Below are positions 48,841-61,329 of a stretch of DNA of 64,000 bases, one piece after another (the stretch's first letter is position 1; every line of letters starts with the position of its first letter). The DNA is from Nymphaea colorata (lineage: Eukaryota > Streptophyta > Magnoliopsida > Nymphaeales > Nymphaeaceae). Below the pieces are notes generated by a model. The model made no database searches, had not been told where the DNA came from, and was given only the letters and a program-made list of their open reading frames with translations. The position numbers and the translations under genes were made by a program. Location: assembly GCF_008831285.2 (NCBI RefSeq), contig NC_045138.2:17083934-17147933 (forward strand), read 5' to 3'.

Positions 48841-49416
48841 TCAGACGAGGGGAGGAGGAAGGTTGAGGTCGAAGAGGAAAGGCCGCTTCTCCTTCGCCTT
48901 CCCGTCGTCGCCCTTCCCCACCTCGAACCGGAACTCCGGCGCCTTCCCCGATATGACCACCAACGGTGCAGCCGACGCCGGCCCCAGCCCACCGTAGACG
49001 TCACGCGACCTCACTCCGTAAAACGCCCGCCATTGTTGCTCCAGCTGCTCGACCGACGCCGCCGCCGCTACTGCTGCCGCCCTCGCTGGGGGCTCCGGCG
49101 ATCCGCCCTCGTCGCCAGCGACCGCGAAGTTCGTCTTGGCCTTGGGACCGCGGAGGTTGCGGGCGGCGTTGTCGTAGGCCCGCGCCGCCTCCTCCGCGGT
49201 GTCGAAGGTCCCGAGCCACTTGCGCGTCTTCTTCCACGGGTCCCTGATCTCCGCCGCGAACCGCCCCCACGGGCGCTTCCGAACGCCGCGGAAGTGCGTC
49301 TCCTTGGCCGCCACAGGAGGTGCCACGGCAGGAACCGGAACAGGGACGTCCTTCTCCGGCGCCATCGCCCTCCCGACCCCGGAGTCCTTCAGCATGTGGA
49401 GCGTGTCCACCGCCAT
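48841..49416 (-). CDS. ERF: ERF transcriptional repressor, AP2/ERF subfamily VIII with EAR motif
   Basis: Intronless, 191 residues. The AP2/ERF domain spans about residues 41-98, from [20 protein letters not shown] through [20 protein letters not shown] to [10 protein letters not shown]. The Ala and Asp positions of the ERF (not DREB) class are present ([20 protein letters not shown]). The extreme C-terminus carries DLNLPPP (183-189), the EAR repression motif of the ERF3/ERF4/ERF7-12 group, which recruits TOPLESS-type corepressors. It should bind GCC-boxes in the nucleus and repress stress or ethylene-responsive genes. The middle is Ala-rich and GC-rich. The start is the ATG at 49416 with context AGCCATGGCG; the frame runs 15 codons further upstream but only from TTG. 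Composition is far more GC-rich than the surrounding DNA. Confidence 0.95.
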   Translation of the reverse strand: MAVDTLHMLKDSGVGRAMAPEKDVPVPVPAVAPPVAAKETHFRGVRKRPWGRFAAEIRDPWKKTRKWLGTFDTAEEAARAYDNAARNLRGPKAKTNFAVAGDEGGSPEPPARAAAVAAAASVEQLEQQWRAFYGVRSRDVYGGLGPASAAPLVVISGKAPEFRFEVGKGDDGKAKEKRPFLFDLNLPPPLV

Positions 49417-49600
49417 GGCTAAAGAAACAAAGCCAGCAAACCCTGACCGGTGAAGAACCAACCCGCCCTCTCCTCCTTCTCTCTCTACTGGTCTTAGAGA
49501 GAGAAAGAGAAATCCTTCCGATATCTTTTAGAGAGAGAGGAGGGTATCTTGAGAGAGAGAGAAAGTCAGTCACGTAGCGAGAGGAGTGGGCGGCCAACCA

Positions 49601-49610
49601 TATATTTATA
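49601..49610 (-). promoter_or_regulatory. TATA box of the ERF gene
   Basis: TATAAATATA on the minus strand, about 185 bases upstream of the ERF ATG. A start site about 30 bases further on would give a CT-rich leader of some 150 bases, common in plant stress genes. Confidence 0.65.
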
Positions 49611-49962
49611 GCCCAAACCCGCGGTTTACGCTTTGCCCGACAGGGCAAATTTACTTTTTCACCGCCCACACCACCGCCCCTCTCTCTCTACAATTCTCTC
49701 TGATCTACCTATTCTCTCTCTAAGACCCCCATCTACTCTTTCTCTCTCTAAGGAAGAGCATGTATGCATGCCATGATGGCGATGCAAGCATGATGTGGGC
49801 ACATGGATGCCCATAGCATGCATGTGCACACGGCAAAATCTATCCTTTTCATCTTCTCCCCTTTTGTTCTTCTTGACATCCGGTTCCATGGAGTCATGTT
49901 GGGTTTTTCTTTTCTTTTTTTTTGAAAAAAAAAAAGAAAAAAAAGAAACGCCAGTGAGGATA

Positions 49963-50015
49963 TTGACTCGGTCAAGTCTTGGCCTAGATGGCATCGTTGA
50001 CTGATCTCTTTGACT
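49963..50015. promoter_or_regulatory. Cluster of four W-box cores upstream of the ERF gene
   Basis: TTGACT at 49963-49968, GGTCAA at 49970-49975 (TTGACC on minus), TTGACT at 49997-50002 and TTGACT at 50010-50015. Four cores in 53 bases, roughly 350-400 bases upstream of the TATA box. Clustered W-boxes are the known target of WRKY factors, which suggests that this ERF is under WRKY control. Confidence 0.55.
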
Positions 50016-52811
50016 CCTGCTCGGTCCGGTGGTTGGCTCACTCGCCGAGCCATGCCCATGGTTTAGCTATTCCGTTTGTAGCCACAGTTCTAAAACTGAA
50101 TCCAAATCTAGCATCTGACTTGTGGAAGAAGTAATAGGAACACTGGATCCCACTCCAATCCCTTTAAAACAGTAAAAAACTTACACCATACAGCCGAGGA
50201 AAAAAAAAAAAAAAGGAACTTGTTTTTTGTCAGCAAGCAGAAGGACACAGGCAATCAGTCACTCAACTTCTCAAATTGAAAAAGTCATAAACAACAAAAA
50301 TAGTGATGCTCGTAGCACTTTTTAAAGGGAAAACGAGAGTCAGGTTTGATCTTTTACGCAAATATCTATAGCGGTGCATTATGAAATGCTTATTGAATAA
50401 TACATTTTAATACTTTTTTAGATTACTCCAGTACAAGAAATAGATCGATTAAATATTTCACCGCCAACAAGAATAGTTGATGACTGATTAAATGATCTTT
50501 TTTTGTTAAAAATATATCCCTAGCTTGATTCTAAGCATAAGCATAGCAAATATAATTATTTTGATAAAGCTGAAATTATAAGATTATCGGTGTATAGTTC
50601 TTAGTTTTATGATAAGGTCACAATGATATATATATTTAAGTCCCGCAGAAAATGAGAACCCTGAATAACTATTTTGTGCCATCTGATCAATCTAGCCAAT
50701 TGCCATTGAGTAGTTATCTTGCTATATATATATATGTATACATAATATATAATTGGTAGGTAAAAAACCCATGGTATAAGATCCATATGGATTCATGTTA
50801 GTCATTGATTGTTGCAAGATGGATGGTTGAGAGAAAATTAAGAAGAAAAGAGCCGTGCTTTCATCAACAAAGCACTTTATTAACTACATGTATAGGATTT
50901 GATTTGGCCAAACGCATATCGAATGAACCGCATGGTTATAAACGGGAGGAACTAAATACGTTTAAAGTTACTTTTAAGCTGCTCTAAATATCAATCTCCC
51001 GCTTAAGTTGGGCAGGGGATATATTCCTTTGCATCTAAAGTTTTAGATATTCCCCTCAATTTCTTCATTCTTCTAATCTTTCGTGCTTTAAAAATCCGCG
51101 GTCTTAATGGCACCTGCCTAAATTAGAAACTTTGAATTCATGAATTTGGTCATGTTTCTTCTCGGTGCACGAACATGCTTGTTTAAAAAGTATATATATA
51201 TATATTCTGATTCTTTTCTAATGACGGTAGAAGCTCAAAGAAGTTTTGCAGTTTTTTAATTTCTGCCGTAAACTTTGGGAAACTGAAAATTGAAAAAACA
51301 AGTAGGGTTAGTTTTTAGATTATAAAAGATGTGTTTTTATTAAAGCCGTAAAAAAAGGGGGGAAAGAAACTGACGCAGTTGGTCTTACACGCAGCTGCTG
51401 CTAGGGTTCTTTATACCCTAGTTGGAGACCAGGCCCTAGGCCCCGAACCAGTCAGCGTTTGACCAACTTTTCTTTCAATTCCATTTGAGTGCCCCAAAAA
51501 CATGTAAAAAATAGAAGATCAAACAGTTACTCAGTTATGTTATGAACCTCGCAAGACACAACTCTGACGGAAGACACCCCCGTTCACCACAACTTTGCCA
51601 GAAACCACTTGTACTTTGCGATTAGAATAGGGATCTTAAATGGTTAAAACGGAAGCCCGGTGGCAATGCGCAATAAAAGATGATCTAGGCATCTTCGAGC
51701 AATTCCATTTAAAGAAGAGACTGCCATTCGGGGAGGGGACCGATCCCTTCCCAGCGACCAAGGCTAGTTGCCTTCATTTATTTTATAAGAATTTCAATTA
51801 AACAAAAAAAGAAAAAGATGATGATGATGGCCCATAGCGGATGGATCATGGATGCCAGCCAGAGGCATGAGCATGTGGTCCTGGTACGGACACCCTGTTG
51901 GAGGCGATGATGTGATGCACTTTCGTCATCAACGAATTGACACGTCGACGAGGAAAGTGAAACGATTAAACTATAGAAGGCAGGGAATCTCGTCCGCCGT
52001 GCCGTGCTCGCGGACGGCAGGAACGGGTCCGGTTACCCGAATCCGGAAAAAAAAGGGTCCGAGCATCCGTCGAGTCCAGTGTAAGGTCAAAGACCCAAAA
52101 GGCAACGAATCAGTCGCACCCGAATCAAATCCGTCTGGAAGCAGGAGCCCACCGACCACGCAGCGGCAGAACCCAGACTGGGGCGCGGAGCACGAGACCC
52201 TGCCTAACCTTTACGGCTAGCGGGCGCGGGCTTCTTCGGCGCCGTTAGTTGGCGTCAAGGGGCGGACCACCGCGGGGATGCTAACGGTGACGGCGGGCGG
52301 TCGGGGAGACTCCGTTAAGGAGAGGGGAAAAGGGAGGTGGCGTGAATGTTGGGGGAGATAGGGGCAAGGGAGGGGGCGCGCCGCGGCAGCGGAGACGTGT
52401 CGAAACGTGTCCCGAGGAGAGAGAGAGAGAGAGAGGGGTGGGGCCCGGTGGGGAGTACGCCAACGCCTACTCGGGGGGATGCCGTGATCGCCGCGCGCTG
52501 TCCGCCGCGTGTAGATACGAGGCATGAAGGCCGCGGGTCCCACCCCCCCCTTCTTCCCTGCCGCCGCTCCTGCGGGCCCCACCATGCCTCTGCCGCCGGC
52601 CATTACTTCCTTTCCTCTTTTGCCCCCACCTTTCTCCTTCATCCCGAAACTGCCCCTCCCGGTCGCTGAATGAATCCCGTTCGGCCGGTTCGAACAGCGG
52701 TGTTTTAGGGTGGGGGAGAGGTAACGTCCGACTCGGGCCGATACGCAAAGGTGGAAGGGATAAGGAGGTGGGGGCATGATGGTAATTGGGTGGTGGAATG
52801 ATTGGGCGGAG

Positions 52812-52829
52812 CACGTGCGAATGCACGTG
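52812..52829. promoter_or_regulatory. Paired G-boxes
   Basis: CACGTG at 52812-52817 and again at 52824-52829, 12 bases apart centre to centre, in a GC-rich island. Paired G-boxes typically bind bZIP or bHLH dimers. They lie 3.4 kb from the ERF start, so the target gene is uncertain. Confidence 0.35.
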
Positions 52830-54981
52830 TGCGGGTCAGATGGATGGCACACACGCATGGAGGGAGAAGAAGGGCGGGCCCCGCAATGATCCTTTTCCTT
52901 TTCTTTTTTTTTTTAATTGTTTTCTTTCTTTTTGTCGTGATGTGGGGGGGAAAAGGGGCGAGGGGCTGCAATGCCGGGTGGTGCAAGTTTTTACTCGTTT
53001 GCTTGCGCACTACGCCGAACCCCTCTGATAACGTATCCTCTTTTTTTTTTTTTTTTTTTTGACGCAATAAATAGGTCACACTGCATTAACCCCATGCCCC
53101 CACACTTTTATATATTTTCTGATCAGGGGCTTACGACTTCAAATAATTATTCTTAACGTGCTAAACATTGTGATTGCCTCCCAAACAACCGCTTTTATTG
53201 AGAAATGAGAAACCGCTTTATAAATAAAGATAGAACTGAGTTATAATAGAGAGTAGGCGCTGCAGTGATTGGAGGGAAACATAGCTGCTTGTTGGTTCCC
53301 TATGCCGGACACTATTTAATGGCGCAGACGAAGACAAGGTGGACCCATGGTACACTTGATAAGCTTGAGAAAGGGAACCGAGAGATTGAATGAGTCCTCT
53401 TCTTCATCTCTTATAGGTAAAACTCGTATCTTTGCTTCAACCGTCTCTTTTGAGACATCCGATAAAATTGTAATAATATTGTTCCTTTAACTATTAGCAT
53501 TCACTAGGCTCATTGGCGCGGGCCAAATGCAAAAAAAAAAAAATCAAACAATGATAGAATAATATTTTTTAAATTTATACAAGTGCAAAACAATATTATT
53601 TAGACTTTTTAAGTAAATATAAGTATAATTTTTTTTTCAAAAATGTGAAAAGAGAGGGTGGGGGGCGCATGGCCCCTGATGCCTCCCCTTCCCTCTAACC
53701 CTTTCAATTAAGACAGTCTTGACATGCAAATATGTCAAAAGTTAAGCTGCCCTTTGTAAACTCCTCTAGATAGATTCAGTCTTGCCTAAGGAAACATATT
53801 CTAGGTGTCAAAGTCAAATTCTCTCTCTTATATGTGTGTGTGAATACGTCAAAAGCCAAATTCTCTCTCTCTTATATGTGTGTGTATATACGTCAAAATC
53901 CAAATTCTCTCTCCTTCTTCTCTTTCACACGCGCGCGCGTGTGTGCATGCACATATGTATATGAGAAAATGCATGAAAATAAAATTGGTGATGTTTCTTT
54001 GAGAAGAGAGAGGGGGTGGGGACAAGGGGGATGCCATTGCCCTCCACCCACCAAAGCAAGGACACAGTGCTCCAAGAAATAAATCATTAGGACGATCATA
54101 TATCGAACTGTTCAAATATTCGGGTCGCTCTTTTCTTGGTTGTTTATGGACATCAAGGTTTGATGAAAATTGTGTTAGCAAATTAGCAAAGTAAATCGAT
54201 AAAGCACTCACAACTTCAAATTGCTGAACCTTCACATCAAGGTATGACGGAAAATTGGAATTTACTCCTCTAAACAAAAATGTTGGTTCTATAAAATGCA
54301 AGAAAGACTTCAAGACAGGCAACCAATTCGACTTAACCCACAAAAGCCGGGGATGGCGCAGGGGAACATACCTTTCCAACTTAAGTCGGTTCAACCAATG
54401 GGATAACCGGGAAAAAAATGGTTGGAGGGACACTCATTTATAAATATTCATATCTGGAGGGACACTTATATATATATATAAGTGAATATTAAATTTACGA
54501 AGGTAAAATAATGAAATTTTAAGGAGCTGGCATGGGCAACTGCCCACACCAACGCACATGTGGCGCCCGCACTGGGTCCAACTCGCTTTAAGCTAATTCA
54601 AATTCAATTTAATGAGTGGATCAAGCACCAGCATTTGATTTGACGTGACTTCTTGGTATGCAATTCAGAAGATCCATTGTCCAAATGAGCCATGAAACAA
54701 GCAACTTGACTCCAATGGTGTACATGCATGCGCCGATATGTACGTGCAAATTGACTAAACGCACTACTACCTGTTTCTATTACTTGCTGCCTGCTAATAA
54801 ATGCTTCGTTTATGAACCCAACCACTCTTTATTTCATTTCTAAACTTAACCCCCCGAAAATAAACTAAATATGCTAAATGTAACCAAGGGTTTTAAATAA
54901 AATTCTGCCTATCTTGAAAAGAAAAGAATAACCATAGCGCACTCAGTAAGATTCTGAGGACAGGGTTGAGAGAGAGAGGGA

Positions 54982-55003
54982 GTGTGTGTGTGTGTGTGTG
55001 TGT
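54982..55003. repeat. (GT)11 microsatellite
   Basis: An uninterrupted GT run preceded by a GA run. Confidence 0.95.
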
Positions 55004-58000
55004 TTGATAAGAACGTCAAAACAACTTTGCAGTTATCCTCTCATGTGGCCGATCAGGTTCAAAATGACCAAAAAGGTTTTTGGTTTGTAGAAAAAACTCC
55101 TTACCATGAGGGTGAATATGTTCAATAAAAAGTGATTTTAAATAATTTATTTCTTTGCTCCACACATTTGAACATTTGTGTCGTGCTTGATTCTAGCGTC
55201 GGCAGTGCGCTCTAATCATATTGCCTCAATCTGCCTTCCTCCAAAAAAATAAAAAAATAACTAAGGAGCACCAGTATGTGAATAAGCAAATATAAAAGGG
55301 CAATGCTACATAAACATGCAGTTTGTGTGGATTTCATGGACAAATATAGCGTGCATGTGCCTTAGCTACTGCCCGAAAGCCTATTGATATAAGCACTTTT
55401 ATTGTTGCATTCATGATTAATATTTGCACCTTCACTTGTTTCTATTCTGGAATTTAGGGTTTTTCATGAACAACTGCGTTAGTGTTTTCTACTAGAAAGT
55501 GCCAACGAATCTCCTGGGCTCTGCGGCTGTTGTAGGCAGTTGTGTATACTAGCCGACAAAATTTGCCTTATTTACACAATGGTGCTTCATTATTTTTCAA
55601 TTTTATACTAATGCCCCTTAAAATTAGAAATTACAGTGCTCCTTAGCCAGAAATTTCTGGTTTCCCCATTGCTCCTGCGATTACTTATCGCCACTCCCTA
55701 CAATTTAATTAAGCTATTTGTAAGCCGCCGACACAACAGTTATTGCCATTCTAACGTAGACATCTTGTCTGCATTTTTCCAAAACTTTGAGCAGGAGAGA
55801 TTTAGTGACGATAAAATGTCTGTCTTTTTTTGTTCTTCTTCTTTCTCGTCAACAATGCATTCATCACACGAGGTTAACAATTTAGCATTCGAAATAAGAG
55901 CACCCGAAGGTTCTTCTGTTTTCCCTGGTTCTTGAGCTGCGTCAGGACCTTAGTTTTGAGTATTTTTTGTGAATGTTTTCTGCAATCACGAGTAAAGTTC
56001 ACATGCTGTGCATCGTGTGAACAAAGCTTGCTTCAGAAAGAAATTTGAAGTGCCGTTTTAATCTTATTGGAAAAGATTAAACTGGTTGGTAAGATTAAAG
56101 ATGCTTGGAAAAGAGAAAAGCTGGAAGGATTTAGTGCAAATAAATGAGGCTGACGCGTTTTCTTTCCGTTGTTAGTCAGAACAGAGTTTCCTGTCTCACA
56201 GTAAAATGTGGCTCTCAGACACGCTTTCAGATGGGGTCCGTCCGCCCGGGACCCTGCTTAGTTAGAAGAAAACATATTCTCCGATCGGAGACGATTTCTA
56301 TGGCATATGGGTGCCGATACCAACACGATTTAATCCCTATCTGTTGATTTGGATTGATTATTTAAAATATCACATTTCAAACCTATATGAATAAATTTGT
56401 ATAAACATTATTTATATGAGTCATTTCTTTAGATTAAAAAATTTGTATAAACGTTTGCTTGCAGTCTCACTGATCAAATTACATCGCAAGTCACCAAAAG
56501 TGCAATACAAAGAATCGACCTTGATATATTTTACATATACATGGATAATAGTATAACTAAAAAAATGCAAATTCGTATTTGAACATTTGGTGCCGAAACT
56601 AGGAGGAGGCCTCCATCCTTTATTAAGAAAGTATATACAAAATGAAAAACATTTCATTTGATGCTACGGAAAATGATACGAAGGCATAACCTTTTGTTAT
56701 ATTCACTCTTAGTTTCAAAAGCTAGTGAATCGTTTGTTGTTGTGGTTTTCAGGTGAGCCAAACAAAATCTTACTGTCTGCGTGACAAAATCCCATTGCTT
56801 GAGTGAAAGGTTAAAACCTTTTATCATTCTTGAGCGTCACTTTTGGTGTCTCCCTGTTATGTTTCAACCTTCATGTTGATGTTTCTTTTTAATAATTCGA
56901 ATGAGACTGTCTTCTCACCAACCCCGTTCATTGTGCCGACACCTTTAAGAATGTTTGTCACAGTAGCTACACAAGTATAATAAGCGGCAAGCATAATTTA
57001 CCAGCCATATTTATATTTGTACATGAATGATATGGACATGAGAAGATCATGTGAATTTGATGGGGTTGGCGCGTGAATCCACGCCGCCCGTTCATGTCAG
57101 AAAGCATTCACATTAAGCCCTTCTGATGGGCACAGCTCTGTGGCCGCCATTGTTGCATACATTCACATTAAGCCCCACTGCCTAAATCATTTGTACGTCT
57201 TAATAATTCCAAAAACAGTACTCAGAGACTCACTGTTGGGCTTTATATTTCTCAAAAACAAAAACAAATTGGCAAGAGTGTTTGGAAGAAGTATGGTTGC
57301 CTTCTCTCCTCCCCCAACAAAGGACCAGAGATTTGGTCGCCTTTGTTTTCACCTAAGACAGACCATTGCATTGCGTCTAAAGGGTTTTCGATTAGCTAAC
57401 ACACCGGCGGCTCTAGTAAAATTTTGTGTAGACCAATTTGTTGAGTCACGCAAACACGGATTAGGAGACCTGAACTCTATTTCCCGATATGCTAATTAAA
57501 AATGGTTTCCACTTGATTCTCTTTTCCGTCCGTATATTTTCGGCGCCAACCGGCGGTGGAGCCACATATGGGATTGTGTGGGCAGTTTTCTACACATTCC
57601 GACCAAATTTGTTTATTTATGTATTGGTGTCCTTCAATCATTTTGCATAGGGTAAAAGATTTTAGTTACAGAATTTAGCTTTAGTTTCCCCTTCAACCTT
57701 TTCTTTTTTTTTTGTCTTTCTCTCAATAGTGCCCACATGTGGAGAAGAAAGCTTCCCTCCAAAGACTTTTATTTCCAAAAAATAAAGGAATGGTAGTGTG
57801 GCGCAAAAAATGCAGTGAAAATAATACAATTGGATGAGCAAGAGGGTCAAAGAGCTGTGTCAATACTAGGCGGTGGAATTTTCACGTGCTTCAACTTGCA
57901 TGTAGAGTCGAGACCCATCCCTTTTTTTTTTTGTGCAAGAGCATGGTCCCCCATGAGTCAAATTGGAGGCACACTGCATAATGAGTTTCAGCCCACGCAT

Positions 58001-58094
58001 TTGAAGCTAGTAGCCTAATAACTTTCAGGGTGAAAACAGCACATTCAAAACACAGAAAAAGATGTAACTATAGCATTAGACTGTGCATCTAAGG

Positions 58095-58638
58095 CTTTGT
58101 TTGGATTGAGGGAAAGAGAACGAAAGGAAGGGATTCAAAGGAAAAGAAATGAAAGGGAGGAAAGAGAATGAGAAACAAAGAGAAGGGAAATGAATGGAAA
58201 GGAAAGAGATGATTATAAAACATGTATGAACATAAAAAAAAATGAATTGCCAAAATCATATTTGTTTGGACTACATAAATAAAAGGAAATGATAGAATTT
58301 ATGTTACTTTACAATAACATGTTTGCACTAGATGATGGAGAGGGGGAAGGCGGCATCGTGAACAGTGGTAAAAAGATAGACAGAGAAGAGAGACGAACCT
58401 AAAGAAATTTCTTTGTTGTAATGGTTTACGTGAACGGTGGTAAAAAAAAACTCTGAATCGACAAAGATGTTGCCATCACGTAAAACGTTGTTCATGCATG
58501 CACAAAGAAAAAGAAAAAGGCATATACGGTAAAAAGCAATAAGCATTTCCTTTCCTTCCCAATCCTTTCAATTTTGGAAGGATTTGATCATTTTCATTTC
58601 CTTCCTTTTATTTTCCTCTCTTTGCAATCAAACAAGTT
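58095..58638. mobile_element. MITE with purine-rich left and pyrimidine-rich right arm
   Basis: The left end GGCTTTGTTTGGATTGAGGG is followed by repeated GAAAGG/AAGGAA words. The right part is rich in CCTTTCC/TTCCTT words and ends GCAATCAAACAAG. The arms are imperfectly complementary over 100 bases or more and could fold back. The interior is AT-rich and non-coding. A clear target duplication was not found. Confidence 0.55.
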
Positions 58639-58781
58639 TTGTAACTTTCTTTTATTTCTTTTTTTTAATTAATCAACCAAGCAAATGATTGACTGTTCTT
58701 TCCTTCCATTTCCCTTCCTTTTAACAGGGCGTACCAAAAAAAGTAAATTCTTTGGTGGTGATCATATGCCAGAAAAATTAG

Positions 58782-58988
58782 TTTTCTAGGGGATTTTTCT
58801 TCAAAGCCGTTAAGTTTGTGCCCTTGCGGAGGGTAGCTGATCAAGAGAGCCCTGCAGAAAGTAGGCCACTGGATAGCAGCTGGTGATCAACTTGCAGCTT
58901 TACTGAGCACCTTGATCCAGCAAATGCTGTTCCAGAAGATTATCATTTTGGGTTTCCTTCTGTGGAAGACTTCTTTGGAATGGCATAA
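58782..58988 (+). pseudogene. Degenerate coding segment with one in-frame TGA
   Basis: One frame is open from 58782 to the TAA at 58986 except for a single TGA at 58884-58886. Before it the reading includes FKAVKFVPLRRVADQESPAE, and after it FTEHLDPANAVPEDYHFGFP and VEDFFGMA. Both halves have protein-like composition, and AG acceptor-like sites (ACTTGCAG) lie just after the TGA. Either a last exon begins at about 58897, or this is one exon with a nonsense change. I do not recognise the family and no upstream exon was found. Confidence 0.25.
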
Positions 58989-61329
58989 CTGTCCACTCTT
59001 ACATATCCTCGATTTCGAAAGAAGAATGACATTAACGTTCTGCTTTAGCAGCAGAGCGAGTTTTAACCTCAAAAAACTTTGTTGGTGTTTGTTAGGCTCG
59101 CCATCTCCAGCAAATTTTTCTCGCCCCCATCATCGACTCTGTCTGTCCCTCTTTCTGTATCTTTTCTCTCGCTGTCAGAGTTATGCGTCTTTTTCTAATT
59201 TTGGAACTATTACCAAACTATTGTCATTCGCGTCGTTTTCTTTTTTGGCGGCAGTCTTTCTGCTACATTTTTTGCGTGAATGCCAACCTCCTTTGACAAT
59301 GTGGGTGATGATATTGCCTTTTCCTTTTGTATTTGAGTTTTCTGAAACTTTATCCAATTGTTTCACTGAATGATAATTCTTTTTGAAGTATATTAAGTGC
59401 ATTTCTCGATATAAAAATGATAATCCTCTTTTGAACCTTTAATATTGTTCCTGATTTTCTGATCACGATTTAACCTTTCTCAAAGTTGATGGTTTGGTAA
59501 AAGTGAATTTCATTGATAAATAAATATGACTCCTTTATCATATATATCCGAATTAAATATTTAGATCTTAACACTAAAACATCGATATTATTCTTTTACC
59601 TGAATTCAGGTCCAAATTGATCCACTTAACATTTTTGAACCACAAACTGCTTCAAAACCACACATACCACAAAACTGGGTTTGAAATCCTTCACGGTGCC
59701 ACAACACAAACCACAAACTGGGTCAAAAATCGTTCACTAACCTACCGTAGTTTCTTATACATAGAACTGCTGTGACTCGAGACATTTCATAAATTATTTC
59801 TTCTGTTACGGGCGATCGATCGATCACACTTCGCTCAATTTTTAACTGACAGATAAACGTCCGGAAGCTTTAATTAACCAGTTGGCGTGCAAGTAAATTG
59901 GTAACGAGGAGAGCAGTTCAAGGGCCCTATCACCTACATCGGGTGAGCGAGAAGAAGGTTCCACACCACCACCATGAGCCCCAATCGAATCGGGTGAGCA
60001 AGAAGAATGTTCCACTAAAAAAGATACAAGGCTGCCTGCTGTAGACCTAATATACATCAATGACTTCTACTTCATTGGCGCATAACTACATCACCTACAA
60101 CAGTGGCAAGGCATGAAAGTTTGGCCAGAGGGATACCTGTTCAAAAACTTCCATGCCTTTAGGGGCACTAGTGTACACGAATAATCAAACACTGGATAGC
60201 AATAATGTGAAAATAAATATATTTTTATAAGGCTGATGTAAACAACCCAGATGTAGATCAGCTCTTAACCACAAAATTCGAAGAAGAGCAGTCGCAGTTT
60301 GTTAATGAAGTCTGAACGATCCCCCATCACCATTGAGGGATATTATTATGTCGGAGGGGAGAGCCTACAAACTCAGACACGTCCTACGTACGACCACCGT
60401 CTCTGTGATCAGGAGATTCCGAATCTCTCTTTAACATGCGACATCGACCGAAGGGGACGGATAATCACCTTCCCATTGGTAATTTTTGCGGATTTGAAAG
60501 GGAATAGAAAGGATTTCAGCACAAGAATAGTTCAGTCCTTTGATATTCCACCCGGAGGCTAACGGAGCTCAAAAATGCATGGTAGAACTATCAGAAGGCC
60601 CCACCATTTGGGAAGAAAGTAATGGCGACATTCAACCAGTCCCACCTGGCGGGTGATTACATACGGACGTATTTCATTGAACAGACACTCATCAGCACAG
60701 GTCAAAAAGTATACGAAATATATGCCATTAAAATGGGGGAAATATATCTCCGTCCGCACACAACTCCACTGATGGACCTTAGGTTGTGAGACTTACAAGG
60801 CTTGGACTTCTTTTGCACGCCACCAAGCACACCATAAGCGAAAGATACGTCCTTGGCCGTGAAAAGCAGCCATGAAACTGGTGATGCACGGGCTATAGAG
60901 TCTTTGGGAACTCATACTGGGATATACCGCCACTCTGATGTAGTTAAGAACTTAAGATGTTTCAAATTGGTCGAGCTCAAGGAAACAGAACCAGAAAATA
61001 TGAGGTCTACAGGCACACTTGTGTACTGTATATATTGTGTATATATATAATCGCAGATGACGTATGGTGCCGAAGACAAAAATACTAGCACGATTAATTC
61101 TGCTTCCAGCTTTGAAAGTATTAGGCTTGCCGTAATCAACACGAAATCGCATAAAGGAGCATAAAAAAACTGTTCGGCCAATTAGCCACAGCCATTGCAA
61201 CAAACCGTGCGTCACCACGTATCTAGGTAGTTAATGGTGCAATCAAAATTTGTAAACTAGAAATTAAAAAAAAATACAGAGCATCCTTGGAGTTTTTTGG
61301 AACAAAGCATAACTACTCGAAAAGCATTT
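58989..61329. other. Intergenic region next to RPS15
   Basis: The plus frame to 59373 (from 58912) overlaps the degenerate segment in another phase and shows no family motif. 59.4-59.8 kb is AT-rich. 59.9-60.05 kb has a duplicated phrase, ATCGGGTGAGC(G/A)AGAAGAA, twice about 50 bases apart. 60.2-60.8 kb holds fragments with coding-like character in several phases, described separately. The remainder up to the RPS15 stop codon is its 3' flank. Confidence 0.4.
60230..60790 (+). pseudogene. Broken coding-like fragments, origin unknown
   Basis: Three neighbouring stretches in different plus-strand phases read like protein: about 60230-60306 (Asp/Glu-rich), 60302-60559 (open to a stop at 60560; contains IDRRGRIITFPLVIF and ends SFDIPPGG) and about 60622-60789 (contains GQKVYEIYAIKMGEIYLRP). 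The phase changes and missing starts indicate a decayed gene. The style might fit an old viral or retroelement protein integrated in the genome, but I cannot match it to a family, so this remains a guess. Confidence 0.25.

Larger units (their letters stand above)
50016..58094. other. Intergenic region upstream of the ERF gene
   Basis: 50.1-51.3 kb is AT-rich with TA runs. 51.8-52.9 kb is a GC-rich island with many overlapping low-complexity frames, GA runs and two G-boxes. From 53 kb it is AT-rich again, with CT-rich and TGTG-containing direct repeats at 53815-53910 (the phrase AATTCTCTCTC three times) and a (GT)n run at 54982-55003. Fragments with GTGGGCAGTT near 57580 and a similar one near 55540 look like remnants of one dispersed repeat. 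No gene is recognised. The 119-codon frame at 57140-57499 has no known motif. Confidence 0.45.

Noticed and set aside
49417..49461. Longer N-terminus for the ERF protein
   Set aside because: The frame extends upstream only from a TTG codon. The ATG at 49416 has a good context and is the natural start.
49741..49830. Possible microRNA precursor from the repeated GCATGCATG/CATGATG words
   Set aside because: Pairing is short and interrupted, and no known mature microRNA sequence is present.
52217..52858. Minus-strand frame of 213 codons
   Set aside because: Low-complexity Pro/Arg/Gly reading of a GC-rich island with overlapping frames on both strands.
58887..59402. Overlapping frames on both strands of up to 153 codons
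   Set aside because: No motif, and they conflict in phase with the better-looking segment at 58782-58988.
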